From assembly GCF_018283645.1 (NCBI RefSeq), contig NZ_JAGSXH010000063.1, positions 1 through 35,730 on the forward strand: a stretch of DNA of 35,730 nucleotides, in the 5' to 3' direction. Shown here piece after piece: positions 20,679 to 28,395 of the stretch. Each line of letters opens with the position of its first letter. Position 1 is the first letter of the stretch. The translations under genes were made by a program, and so were the position numbers. Source of the DNA: Actinocrinis puniceicyclus (lineage in GTDB: Bacteria; Actinomycetota; Actinomycetes; Streptomycetales; Catenulisporaceae). The notes below the pieces were generated by a model that was not told where the DNA came from, did no database searches, and saw only the letters and a list, made by a program, of their open reading frames with translations.

Positions 20679-22904
20679 TCAACCGACGCGGGTGCCCTCG
20701 CGCTCGGGCGCCCGCGGCGCGCTTTCGGCCGCCTCTTGCGCCGCCGCGCCCGCACCCGAGCCGGCAGCCGCGTCGTCGTCGTCCGTCTCGCGCCGCGCCG
20801 GGCAGGGCTCGATCCGCAGGATCCGCGCCGCCCACACCGGCATCCACCAGTTCCACCGGCCGAACAGCGAGATCAGCGCGGGCACCAGCAGCGCCCGCAC
20901 GACGGTGGCGTCCAGCAGGATGCCCGCGCCCAGCGCCGTGGCGAAGATCTTCACGTCCGTGCTCGGCGCCGAACCGAGCGCGGCCATGGCCAGGAACAGG
21001 ATCAGCGCCGCCGAGGTGACCAGCCGCCCGGTGCGCCCGATCCCGGTCACCACCGCCCGGCGGGTCGAGCCGGTCGCGTCGTACTCCTCGCGCATCCGGG
21101 CCAGGATGAAGACCTCGTAGTCCATCGAGAGCCCGTAGAGGAACGCGAAGACCATCAGCGGGATCCAGCCGGTGATCGCGCCGGTGGCCGGGATGCCCCA
21201 GATCGCGTTGGAGCCGTGGCCCTTCTGCCAGACCAGCACCAGCACCCCGTAGACCGCGGCGAGCGAGAGCAGGTTGAGCGCCACCGCCTTGAGCGGCAGC
21301 ACGATCGACCGGAACGCCCGCGCCAGCAGCACGAAGGTGAGCAGCCCGAGCAGGGCGAGCATCAGCGGGAAGGTGCCGTAGACCGCGTGGATCAGGTCGA
21401 CCTCGACCGCGCCGAGACCCCCGGTCATCGTCCCGGGCACGGCGGCCAGCGCCCCGCGCAGCGCCCGCGTCGTGTTCTCACCGGCCGTGCTGGTGCTCTC
21501 CGCGGTCGGCACGGCCAGCACCAGCGAGGAGTCCGGGCGCGTCCAAGCGGCGCCGCTCGGCGTCGCGGTGAAATCGATGCCTGACACGCTCGCCGCGGTG
21601 GACGCCACGGTCGCGGTCGAGGCGCTCTTGGGCACGTAGAGCTCGAGCGGGGTCAGCACGCCGGTGGGGATGCCCGCCTGCCGGAGCATGAGCACGCCTT
21701 CGTGCGCCGGACCGCTCTGCGCCAGCGAGTCGGAGGAAGGGTCGCCGATCTTCAGGCCGGTGGTGTTGAACGCCAGCACCCCGAGCACGGCCAGAGCGCC
21801 GAGCGCCGCGATCCATCGCCGCCGCACCACCAGGTTCGCCCACGCGGTCCAGCTGCGGGAGGCCTTGTCCTCGTGCCGGATGCGGGGCCAGTCCAGGCGC
21901 TTGCCGATCCCGGACAGCAGGGCCGGGACCAGCGTGAGCGTCACGCACACGGACACCAGCGGGATGATCATGCCGCCGAAGCCGATCGAGCGCAGGAACG
22001 GCACCGGCAGCACGACCAGCGCGAGCAGGCCGAGGGCAACCGTGACGCCGGAGAAGGCGACCGCGCGGCCGGCGGTGCTCATCGCGCGGTGCACCGCGGT
22101 GTCGTTGTCGTAGCCGTGTGCCAGTTCCTCGCGCCAGCGGGTGACCAGCAGCAGCGAGTAGTCGATCGCCACGCCGAGCCCGATCAGGCCGACCAGGAAC
22201 TGCACGATCATCGACACCGAGGTGATCTCGGTGACTGCCAGGATGCCCAGGAACGCGGTCAGCACCGAGACGGCGGCGACCAGCAGCGGCACCAGCGCGA
22301 GCAGCGACGCGAAGACGAACAGCAGCACCGCGAGCGCGCCGATGCCGCCGATCATGATCTCGTTGAGGATGCTCAGACCCTTGCCGGACCCCGAGCCGGC
22401 GTTCTGCAACTGCTGCTCGCCGGTGATCCGCACCGTCGAGCCGGCCGGCAGCGCGGCGGTCAGCCGCTGCTGCACGGCCGCGGAGATCTGGTCCTGCACC
22501 TTACCGGTGGCCATGCCGCCGACGCCGGGGGTGAACACCAGCGCGAAGGTGGTGCGCCGGTCCGAGCCGATGAACTTCGCGTCGCCGGTGTTCGCGTAGT
22601 CGGCGATGCGCGTCTGCGGGATGTCCGCCAGCGCCCCGAACGCCGCGCTCACCCGCGAGCCGTCGGCCGGCACGCCCGCCGGCAGCTGCGCAACAGCCAC
22701 GAGCGGCGCGCCCATGCCGCCGTTGCCGTATTCGGCGGCGATCGCCTGGTTCGCCGTGTAACTCGGCTGGCCGGGCATCGAGAACGTCTTGTCGAGGTGG
22801 TTGGACAGCGTGCTGGACGCCGCGATGCCGGCGACGAACGCGACGAGCCACAGGCCGTAGATCCACTTGCGGTGCGCGGTGACAAAGGACGAGAGCCTGT
22901 CCAT
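20679..22904 (-). CDS. MMPL/RND-family membrane transporter
   Basis: Proton-driven transporter of the MMPL type, which exports lipids or hydrophobic compounds. From ATG 22904 it has 741 residues in two similar halves. Each half has one N-terminal helix, a large extracytoplasmic domain (CPGQPSYTANQ-like start; second near GLKIGDPSSDSLAQSGPAHEG) and a five-helix bundle. Typical motifs are GLGVAIDYSLLLVTRWREEL in the first half and FAFLYGLSMDYEVFILARMREEYD in the second, which hold the proton-relay Asp-Tyr pairs. The last 45 residues are acidic and Ala-rich. ATG 22904 has a strong AGGAGG (complement of 22917-22922) 12 bases upstream. The same reading frame continues upstream without a stop into the kinase, so the protein may also exist as a kinase fusion. 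Confidence 0.9.
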   Translation of the reverse strand: MDRLSSFVTAHRKWIYGLWLVAFVAGIAASSTLSNHLDKTFSMPGQPSYTANQAIAAEYGNGGMGAPLVAVAQLPAGVPADGSRVSAAFGALADIPQTRIADYANTGDAKFIGSDRRTTFALVFTPGVGGMATGKVQDQISAAVQQRLTAALPAGSTVRITGEQQLQNAGSGSGKGLSILNEIMIGGIGALAVLLFVFASLLALVPLLVAAVSVLTAFLGILAVTEITSVSMIVQFLVGLIGLGVAIDYSLLLVTRWREELAHGYDNDTAVHRAMSTAGRAVAFSGVTVALGLLALVVLPVPFLRSIGFGGMIIPLVSVCVTLTLVPALLSGIGKRLDWPRIRHEDKASRSWTAWANLVVRRRWIAALGALAVLGVLAFNTTGLKIGDPSSDSLAQSGPAHEGVLMLRQAGIPTGVLTPLELYVPKSASTATVASTAASVSGIDFTATPSGAAWTRPDSSLVLAVPTAESTSTAGENTTRALRGALAAVPGTMTGGLGAVEVDLIHAVYGTFPLMLALLGLLTFVLLARAFRSIVLPLKAVALNLLSLAAVYGVLVLVWQKGHGSNAIWGIPATGAITGWIPLMVFAFLYGLSMDYEVFILARMREEYDATGSTRRAVVTGIGRTGRLVTSAALILFLAMAALGSAPSTDVKIFATALGAGILLDATVVRALLVPALISLFGRWNWWMPVWAARILRIEPCPARRETDDDDAAAGSGAGAAAQEAAESAPRAPEREGTRVG

Positions 22905-24605
22905 GGCGCCTGATCCCCTCCTACTCCCGTGATCACGCGCCGGCTCTGTACGCGGCGCTTCATCCGAGAGCGAACCAGGACCGCCTGGCGTGGCACTGTG
23001 TCCTTGCTGTGAGAGCCCTGTGAGAGCTGGTACGTCGTTTTTCGCAATGTTCTCATCGGCGCCGGCCAGGGAACCCTCGACGGGCAGCGTCACCGTGAAC
23101 ACCGCGCCGCCGCCGGCCGCCGAACGCACCTCGGCCCTGCCGCCGTGCGCCGCCGCCACCGAGGCCACGATGGACAAGCCGAGCCCGGAGCCGCCCGCCG
23201 CGTCGCCGCGCTTGCGGGAGGCGTCCGCGCGATAGAAGCGTTCGAACACCCTCGCCTGCTGCTCCGGCGTCAGGCCGGGACCGGTGTCGGCGACCTCGAT
23301 GACCGCGTCCTGCCCGACCCGGCGCACGCTCACCGACGCCGGCGTCCCCGGCGGCGTATGCGCGCGGACATTCGAGAGCAGATTCGCCAGCAGTTGCCGC
23401 AGACGGTCGGCGTCGCCGCAAACCTCCACGCGCTGCGCGGCCGCGTCCACGCCGACGCCGTGCGGTTCGTCCTGTTCCTGCTGCTCGGCGCGCACCGTCA
23501 CCTCGACCGGCCACTGCGGTCCGGCCGCCTGCGAGTCGCGCGCCGCGTCGCGGGCCAGCGCCCCGAGGTCAACCATGCCGCGGCCCAGCGGCCGGCCCGA
23601 GTCCAGCCGCGCCAGCAGCAGCAGCTCGTCGACCAGCACACCCATCCGCGCCGACTCCGACTCGATGCGCCGCATCGCCAGCGCCAGATCCTCCGGCCGC
23701 GAGGCCGCCCCGCGCCGGAACAGCTCCGCGTAGCCGCGGATCGAGGCCAGCGGGGTGCGCAACTCGTGCGAGGCGTCCGCGATGAAGCGGCGCAGCCGCT
23801 CCTCCGAGGAACGCTGCTCCTGGAAAGCGCGCTCCAGGCGTGCCAGCATCGCGTTCACCGAAGCGCCGACGCGGCCGACCTCGGTCACCACGTCCGAGGG
23901 GTCGACCCGCCGGTCGAGCTCGCCCGCGCCGATCGCCACGATCTGGTCGCCCATCCGCTCGAAGGGCTCCAGGTTCCGCTTGATCCGCCGGTTCGCCATC
24001 ACCCCGACCATGCCGAAGGCCAGCAGCAGGGCGACGAACTCGATCCAGCCCACCGAGCTCATCGTGGTGTTCAGGTCCTGCTGTGAAACTCCGAGAATCA
24101 GATAGCCGCGCCCTCCGGGCAGCTGCGAGGCGCGCAGCCGGAACGCGTATCCGGGATGCACACTGCTCCCCGAGTCCGCGCTGAACAGCGTCGCACCATC
24201 GTGCTGTGGACCGGAGTGGGGCGGACCGAGCTTCAGCTGCGCGGGCAGTGCGGGCTCGTCGCCTCGCGCCGCCTTGAACACGATCCGGTTGTGCGGGTCG
24301 CGCACCTCGATGAAGATCGGCAACAGGCCGGTGTCGGTCATCAGGCGCCAGCTGGACTGCGCGTCCTTGGATGCGTTCAGATCCAGCGACTTCCCGAGCG
24401 GCTGCTGTGCGGCGTACTTGTTGAATAGCTGGGCGGTGCCGTTCAGCTGCGTGTCGAGCCGGTCCTGCATGACCGTGTGCACGGCGAAGAACGTGCAGAG
24501 GGCCGCCACCGTCAGGCCGAGCGCGAGCCTCGTCAGCAGCGTGTGCAGCAGCCGCTTGCGCAGCGTTCGTGCGCGGTGGACGCGCGGGAGCCGAAGTCTG
24601 CACAT
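22905..24605 (-). CDS. Sensor histidine kinase (frame remains open into the MMPL gene; no own stop codon)
   Basis: Membrane sensor kinase partner of the regulator upstream. From ATG 24605: helix 1 (about residues 21-46), a periplasmic sensor of about 140 residues, helix 2 (about 187-210), HAMP, the HisKA box with the phospho-accepting His280 in ADASHELRTPLASIRGY, and an HATPase domain with N box (RLRQLLANLLSNVRAHTP), DTGPGLT and GGSGLGLSIV. The kinase fold ends near residue 515 (AVFTVTLPVEGS). The next 52 codons are non-conserved and of intergenic character, yet contain no stop; the frame enters the MMPL protein at residue 568 and ends at 20679, for 1308 residues in all. Coordinates here cover the kinase part only. 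ATG 24605 overlaps the regulator's end: its AAGGAG lies in the last codons of that gene. Confidence 0.85.
22996..23022. promoter_or_regulatory. Three CTGTG repeats at 11-bp spacing upstream of the MMPL gene
   Basis: CTGTG occurs at 22996, 23007 and 23018, exactly 11 bases apart; on the minus strand they read as CACAG. The array ends 91 bases upstream of the MMPL start. One helical turn per repeat is the classic layout for tandem OmpR/PhoB-type regulator dimers. A matching array lies ahead of the response-regulator gene. Confidence 0.65.
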
Positions 24606-24608
24606 CGG

Positions 24609-25316
24609 CTACTCCTTGGGCAGCCGCAGCGAGTATCCGACGCCGCGGACCGTGTGGATCAGCGGCGGCCGCTCGCGGTCCACCTTCTTGCGCAGGTAGG
24701 AGATGTACGTCTCGACCACGTTGTCCCCGCCGCCGAAGTCGTACTGCCAGACGTGGTCGAGGATCTGTGCCTTCGACATGACGCGGCCCGCGTTGAGCAG
24801 CAGGTAGCGCAGCAGCTTGAACTCGGTCGGGGTCAGGTCGAGCAGCGCCCCCGCGCGCCGCGCCTCGTGCGCGTCCTCGTCCAGGATCAGATCCGCGAAC
24901 TCCAGGCGCTCGTCCTCCAGCGCCGGGCGGGTGCGGCGCAGCACCGCGCGGATCCGGGCGATCAGCTCGTCCAGGGAGAACGGCTTGGTGACATAGTCGT
25001 CGCCGCCGACGGTCAGCCCGGTGATCTTGTCCTCGGTCGCGTCCCGCGCGGTGAGGAACACCACGGGAAGCCTCACGCCCTGCGAGCGCAGCCGTCCGCA
25101 CACCTCGATCCCGGTGTAATCCGGCAGCATCACGTCGAGGACGGCCAGGTCGGGTGCGAATTGCGCGGCCTTGCCCAGGGCCTCGCGGCCGGTGCCGGCG
25201 GTGGCGACCTCGAAGCCCTCGTAGCGCAGCGCGAGGCCGACCAAATCCGTGATCGCCGCCTCGTCGTCGACGACCAGGATCCGGGCTTCCGGTTTGCCGT
25301 TCTGGCGCTCGGTCAT
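24609..25316 (-). CDS. OmpR/PhoB-family response regulator
   Basis: Two-component transcription factor of 235 residues. The receiver domain has the acidic pair Asp17-Asp18, the phosphoacceptor Asp61 in LAVLDVMLPD, the Thr in VVFLTARDA and the Lys in DDYVTKPFSLDEL. The C-terminal winged helix carries LDLTPTEFKLLRYLLLNAGRVMSKAQILDHVWQYDF and the wing ETYISYLRKKVDRERPPLIHTVRGVGYSLR. The frame is open another 35 codons upstream, but those codons cover the repeat array and the promoter region, so ATG 25316 (MTERQNGK) is the start. Its stop overlaps the kinase ribosome binding site, giving a translationally coupled pair. Autoregulation through the repeat array is inferred. Confidence 0.95.
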   Translation of the reverse strand: MTERQNGKPEARILVVDDEAAITDLVGLALRYEGFEVATAGTGREALGKAAQFAPDLAVLDVMLPDYTGIEVCGRLRSQGVRLPVVFLTARDATEDKITGLTVGGDDYVTKPFSLDELIARIRAVLRRTRPALEDERLEFADLILDEDAHEARRAGALLDLTPTEFKLLRYLLLNAGRVMSKAQILDHVWQYDFGGGDNVVETYISYLRKKVDRERPPLIHTVRGVGYSLRLPKE

Positions 25317-25379
25317 CGCGTTCAGCCCCCAGGTCTTCGCGCCGCTCCGGCTGTGTGCTGCAGAGCGTATGTAGTTCCA

Positions 25380-25417
25380 CTGTGCCGTACCTGGGGGATT
25401 CCTGTGAGCCGCCTGTG
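25380..25417. promoter_or_regulatory. Four CTGTG-type repeats at 11-bp spacing upstream of the response regulator
   Basis: CTGTG at 25380, CTGGG at 25391, CTGTG at 25402 and CTGTG at 25413 are spaced exactly 11 bases. The array ends 63 bases ahead of the regulator ATG, followed on the minus strand by TACATACGCT, a possible -10 region. The promoter-proximal unit (CACAGTGGAAC on the minus strand) closely matches that of the MMPL array (CACAGTGCCAC). It is probably the binding site of the regulator itself. Confidence 0.65.
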
Positions 25418-25504
25418 CCACCAGGCAAGCGCCGGAGCGCGCGCGATTCCACAGGTTGTCGTGGAACCGGCCACGCGCCCTACGCGGCGTGGGAAACTGT
25501 GCCC

Positions 25505-25975
25505 ATGCGTATCTTCCTCGGCTCGGACCACGCCGGCTACGAACTGAAGAACCGCCTGCTCGACCGTCTCAAGGAACTGGGCCACGAACCGGTCGACTGC
25601 GGTCCGCACGAATATGTGTCCACCGACGATTACCCGCCGTATGTGATGCGCGCGGCGCAGGGAGCGGCCGACGAGCCCGGCTCGCTCGGGGTCGTGGTCG
25701 GCGGCTCCGGAAACGGCGAGGTCATCGCCGCGAACAAGATCCACGGGGTCCGCGCCGCGTTGGTGTGGAGCGAACAGACCGCGACGCTTGCCCGTCAGCA
25801 CAACGACGCGAACGTGATCAGTGTCGGCGGGCGGATGCACCCGACCGAGGACGCCGTGCGATTCGTCGAACTCTTCATCGACACGCCGTTCAGCGGCGAC
25901 CCCAGGCACGCTCGGCGCATCGGCATGTTGTCCGAGTACGAGCGCAGCGGAGAATTGCCCGCGCTGCCGCAGTGA
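25505..25975 (+). CDS. rpiB: Ribose-5-phosphate isomerase B
   Basis: Interconverts ribose 5-phosphate and ribulose 5-phosphate in the non-oxidative pentose phosphate pathway. From ATG 25505 it has 156 residues: the N-terminal MRIFLGSDHAGYELKNRLLDRL phosphate and active-site motif, DYPPYVM, and GVVVGGSGNGEVIAANKIHGVRAAL. The SGNGE form, with Ser in place of the enterobacterial catalytic Cys and a following Glu72, is the actinobacterial variant in which Glu acts as base. NDANVISVGGRM and the C-terminal basic tail complete the family. The frame is open 50 codons upstream through the divergent promoter region, which is not part of the gene. Confidence 0.94.
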   Translation: MRIFLGSDHAGYELKNRLLDRLKELGHEPVDCGPHEYVSTDDYPPYVMRAAQGAADEPGSLGVVVGGSGNGEVIAANKIHGVRAALVWSEQTATLARQHNDANVISVGGRMHPTEDAVRFVELFIDTPFSGDPRHARRIGMLSEYERSGELPALPQ

Positions 25976-26155
25976 GGCCGGCGACCGTGGACCGTAACCC
26001 CCGCGAGCGCCGGGTGCGCGTCGGCGCCGTTTTCTTCACCTCCACTTCAGCTGCTTCAGGTACCCACTCGATCGGGTGATGGAAATGACGCCTGGCCATG
26101 CCGAGGAGAGTCCGCCTGGTGACGCCGCGCGCATCCGCTCGATAAGGTCACCCGC

Positions 26156-27340
26156 ATGGCGGTGACAGCCTCGGTTGAGCGCGCTACGGAAGACCGGCCG
26201 CGCGCCCGGTTGCGTCGCATCGCCGCCTTCGCGTTCTGGCTGCGGCGCACCGCGCTGCAGTCCGAGGCGTTCCTGCTGCCCGCGCTCATAGCGGCGTCGA
26301 TCTTCGTCGGCGTGATCGCGCATTTCCACACGGTGTGGGCACAGCCGGCGATGGTCACGCTGCCGCTGCTGCTCGGCGGCTTCCTGCTGCGCTTCACCGC
26401 ACAACTGGTGCTGCTGGTGGTCTCGGCACTGGTGGTCGTGGTGGACGCGCTGACCAGCCATCCGGCCCGGCCGACACCCGGCACGGTGCTGCTGATCGGT
26501 GCGACCGCGCTGATCGTGCTCGTGATGTCGCGCGGACGGGTGAGGCTCGGGGTGCGCGGCACCCGCGGCGAGTCCATGCTCTTCGACCTGCGCGAGCGGC
26601 TGCAGGCGCAGGGCCGGGTGCCGCAACTGCCCCGGGGCTGGCACCTCGAACTGGCGCTGAAGTCGGCCGGCGGCCAGTCCTTCGCCGGCGACTTCCTCAT
26701 CGCGGCACGCAGCGACCAGGACGGGGTGGACGGCTGGGCCGCGGATATGCCCGCCGAACAGAGCAAGGGCTGCGGTCGTCTCCAACTCGGCCTGGTCGAC
26801 GTCTCCGGCAAGGGCCTGCAGGCGGGCACGCGCGCGCTGCTGCTCTCCGGGGCGTTCGGCGGCCTGCTCGGATCGGTCCCGCCCTCGCAGTTCCTCGCCG
26901 CGGCCAACCGCTACCTGCTGCGGCAGGGCTGGGAGGAGGGCTTCGCCACCGCGGTGCACCTCGTCATCGACCTCGAAACCGGCGACTACGAGTGCTACAG
27001 CGCCGGGCACCCGCCGATCGCGCACCTGGCGGCCGGATCCGGCCGCTGGTCGTTGCGTGAGACCCCGGGCCCGGTGCTCGGTGTGCTGTCAGACGTGGAA
27101 TACACCCCGACGCGTGGCCGCCTCGAATACGGCGACGGCCTGATGCTGTTCACGGACGGAATGATCGAGCAGCCCGGCCAGGACCTGTCCGTCGGGCTGG
27201 ACCGGTTGCTCGGTGCGGCGGGCACGTTGCAGACCAAGGGCTTCGGCGGGGGCGCGGCGCGCGTCGTGGACACGGTGGCGCGCAAGACGAACGACGACCG
27301 GGCGCTGGTACTGGTGTGGCGCACCCGGCACGGCCTGTAA
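26156..27340 (+). CDS. Membrane-anchored SpoIIE/PP2C-family serine phosphatase
   Basis: A 394-residue protein. Residues 1-30 are basic, followed by three to four membrane helices (about 38-125), then a cytoplasmic PP2C domain of the SpoIIE/RsbU type. Visible landmarks are GWHLELALKSAGGQSFAGDFLIA (first metal Asp in GDF), LQLGLVDVSGKGLQAGTRALLL (second Asp), TAVHLVIDLETGDYECYSAGHPPIAHL, and the metal-binding DGLMLFTDGMIEQP with NDDRALVLVW. Such phosphatases usually dephosphorylate anti-sigma-factor antagonists. No STAS or anti-sigma gene lies nearby, so the partner is unknown. ATG 26156 has AAGG at 26144-26147. It is on the same strand as rpiB, 180 bases after it, and as the methyltransferase gene that follows. 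Confidence 0.9.
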   Translation: MAVTASVERATEDRPRARLRRIAAFAFWLRRTALQSEAFLLPALIAASIFVGVIAHFHTVWAQPAMVTLPLLLGGFLLRFTAQLVLLVVSALVVVVDALTSHPARPTPGTVLLIGATALIVLVMSRGRVRLGVRGTRGESMLFDLRERLQAQGRVPQLPRGWHLELALKSAGGQSFAGDFLIAARSDQDGVDGWAADMPAEQSKGCGRLQLGLVDVSGKGLQAGTRALLLSGAFGGLLGSVPPSQFLAAANRYLLRQGWEEGFATAVHLVIDLETGDYECYSAGHPPIAHLAAGSGRWSLRETPGPVLGVLSDVEYTPTRGRLEYGDGLMLFTDGMIEQPGQDLSVGLDRLLGAAGTLQTKGFGGGAARVVDTVARKTNDDRALVLVWRTRHGL

Positions 27341-27430
27341 CCGGACGGCCTCGCTTCGGCCCGCGCGGCGCGGCGGCGTTCCGCAGTAGCTCAGCTGACT
27401 GGATTTCAGACGACGCGTGTACTGCAAGCA

Positions 27431-27449
27431 CTCAGCGCACTACGCTGAG
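27431..27449. promoter_or_regulatory. Candidate operator CTCAGCG-N5-CGCTGAG
   Basis: A perfect inverted repeat (7-bp arms, 5-bp spacer) lies 37 bases upstream of the DUF574 methyltransferase start and 90 bases after the phosphatase stop. It could be an operator, or a short hairpin in the leader. Confidence 0.4.
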
Positions 27450-27486
27450 CATGTCAAGGTTCGTCAACAGCTGAAGAGGTCGTGCC

Positions 27487-28341
27487 ATGATATCCGCGAC
27501 TGCCAAGCCGTCGCCGAGTCAGGTGCCGGTCGGAGTCGACCCGGACCGGCCGAGTATCGCGCGGGTCTATGACGGGTTCCTCGGCGGCAAGGACAACTAC
27601 GCGGTCGACCGCGAGGTGATGAAGAAGGTGCTGCAAGCGGTTCCCGAGGCGGCGGACATCGCCCGGGGCAACCGCGGCTTCCTCAACCGCGCCTGCCGCT
27701 TCCTGGCCGCGCAGACGGACATCGACCAGTTCCTCGACTGCGGCTCCGGGCTGCCGACCGCCGAGAACACCCACCAGATCGTGCAGCGCGCCAACCGCGA
27801 CGCGGTCGTCGTGTACGTGGACAACGACCCGGTCGTGCTCGCCCACGGCCGTGCGCTGCTCGAAAGCGACGAACACGCCTACATCATCGAGGCGGACATA
27901 TTCGAGCCCGCGACGGTGCTGGCCCACGAGACCGTACGGCAGCGGATCGACTTCTCCCGGCCGCTCGCCCTGCTGCACGTCGGCACCCTGCACCATCTTG
28001 AGGGCGACAGTGGCGCGATCGTGATGAAGCAGTACATCGACGCGCTCGCCCCGGGCTCCTACGTGGTCTTCAGTCACTTCTACGACCCCGAGACGAGCGA
28101 ACTGACGCCGGTGGCCAAGCGGATCGAGGACGTGCTGGTGCACGGCCCGATGGGCGCCGGGCGCTTCCGCAGCCGCGACCAGATCGAGGCGATGCTGCCC
28201 GGCCTGGAGATCATCAAGCCGAACGCCGTGACGGAGCCCGGCCTGGTCGCCTGCTACCAGTGGTGGCCGGACGGCCCGATGCTCAGGCCACCGAGCCTGG
28301 CCGCGCAGTGCATCGCGGGCATCGTCGCCCGCAAGCCCTGA
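27487..28341 (+). CDS. DUF574 (S-adenosyl methyltransferase family, PF04672) protein
   Basis: A 284-residue member of the actinomycete-specific SAM-methyltransferase family, abundant in Streptomyces and relatives. The family hallmarks are easily read: DPDRPSIARVYDGFLGGKDNYAVDREV at the N-terminus, RGNRGFLNRACRFLA, the SAM-binding FLDCGSGLPTAENTHQIVQ followed by VVYVDNDPVVLAHGRALL, DIFEP, and ALLHVGTLHHLEG. The substrate is unknown for nearly all members, and nothing here adds a clue. GAAGAGG at 27473-27479 supports ATG 27487. It is convergent with the first PBP gene. Confidence 0.92.
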   Translation: MISATAKPSPSQVPVGVDPDRPSIARVYDGFLGGKDNYAVDREVMKKVLQAVPEAADIARGNRGFLNRACRFLAAQTDIDQFLDCGSGLPTAENTHQIVQRANRDAVVVYVDNDPVVLAHGRALLESDEHAYIIEADIFEPATVLAHETVRQRIDFSRPLALLHVGTLHHLEGDSGAIVMKQYIDALAPGSYVVFSHFYDPETSELTPVAKRIEDVLVHGPMGAGRFRSRDQIEAMLPGLEIIKPNAVTEPGLVACYQWWPDGPMLRPPSLAAQCIAGIVARKP

Positions 28342-28361
28342 CCGCGTAGGCGGCGAAGGCC

Positions 28362-28385
28362 GCGGTCCACCCGAGCGTGGACCGC
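28362..28385. terminator. Hairpin between the convergent DUF574 and PBP genes
   Basis: GCGGTCCAC (28362-28370) pairs perfectly with GTGGACCGC (28377-28385) around a 6-base loop, inside the 54-base convergent gap. It is a likely bidirectional terminator. Confidence 0.65.
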
Positions 28386-28395
28386 AGCCGGTCGG

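Noticed and set aside
23569-25452. A 627-codon minus-strand frame overlapping the kinase and regulator in another frame
   Set aside because: Both real genes are in different frames with complete domain motifs; this frame has none.
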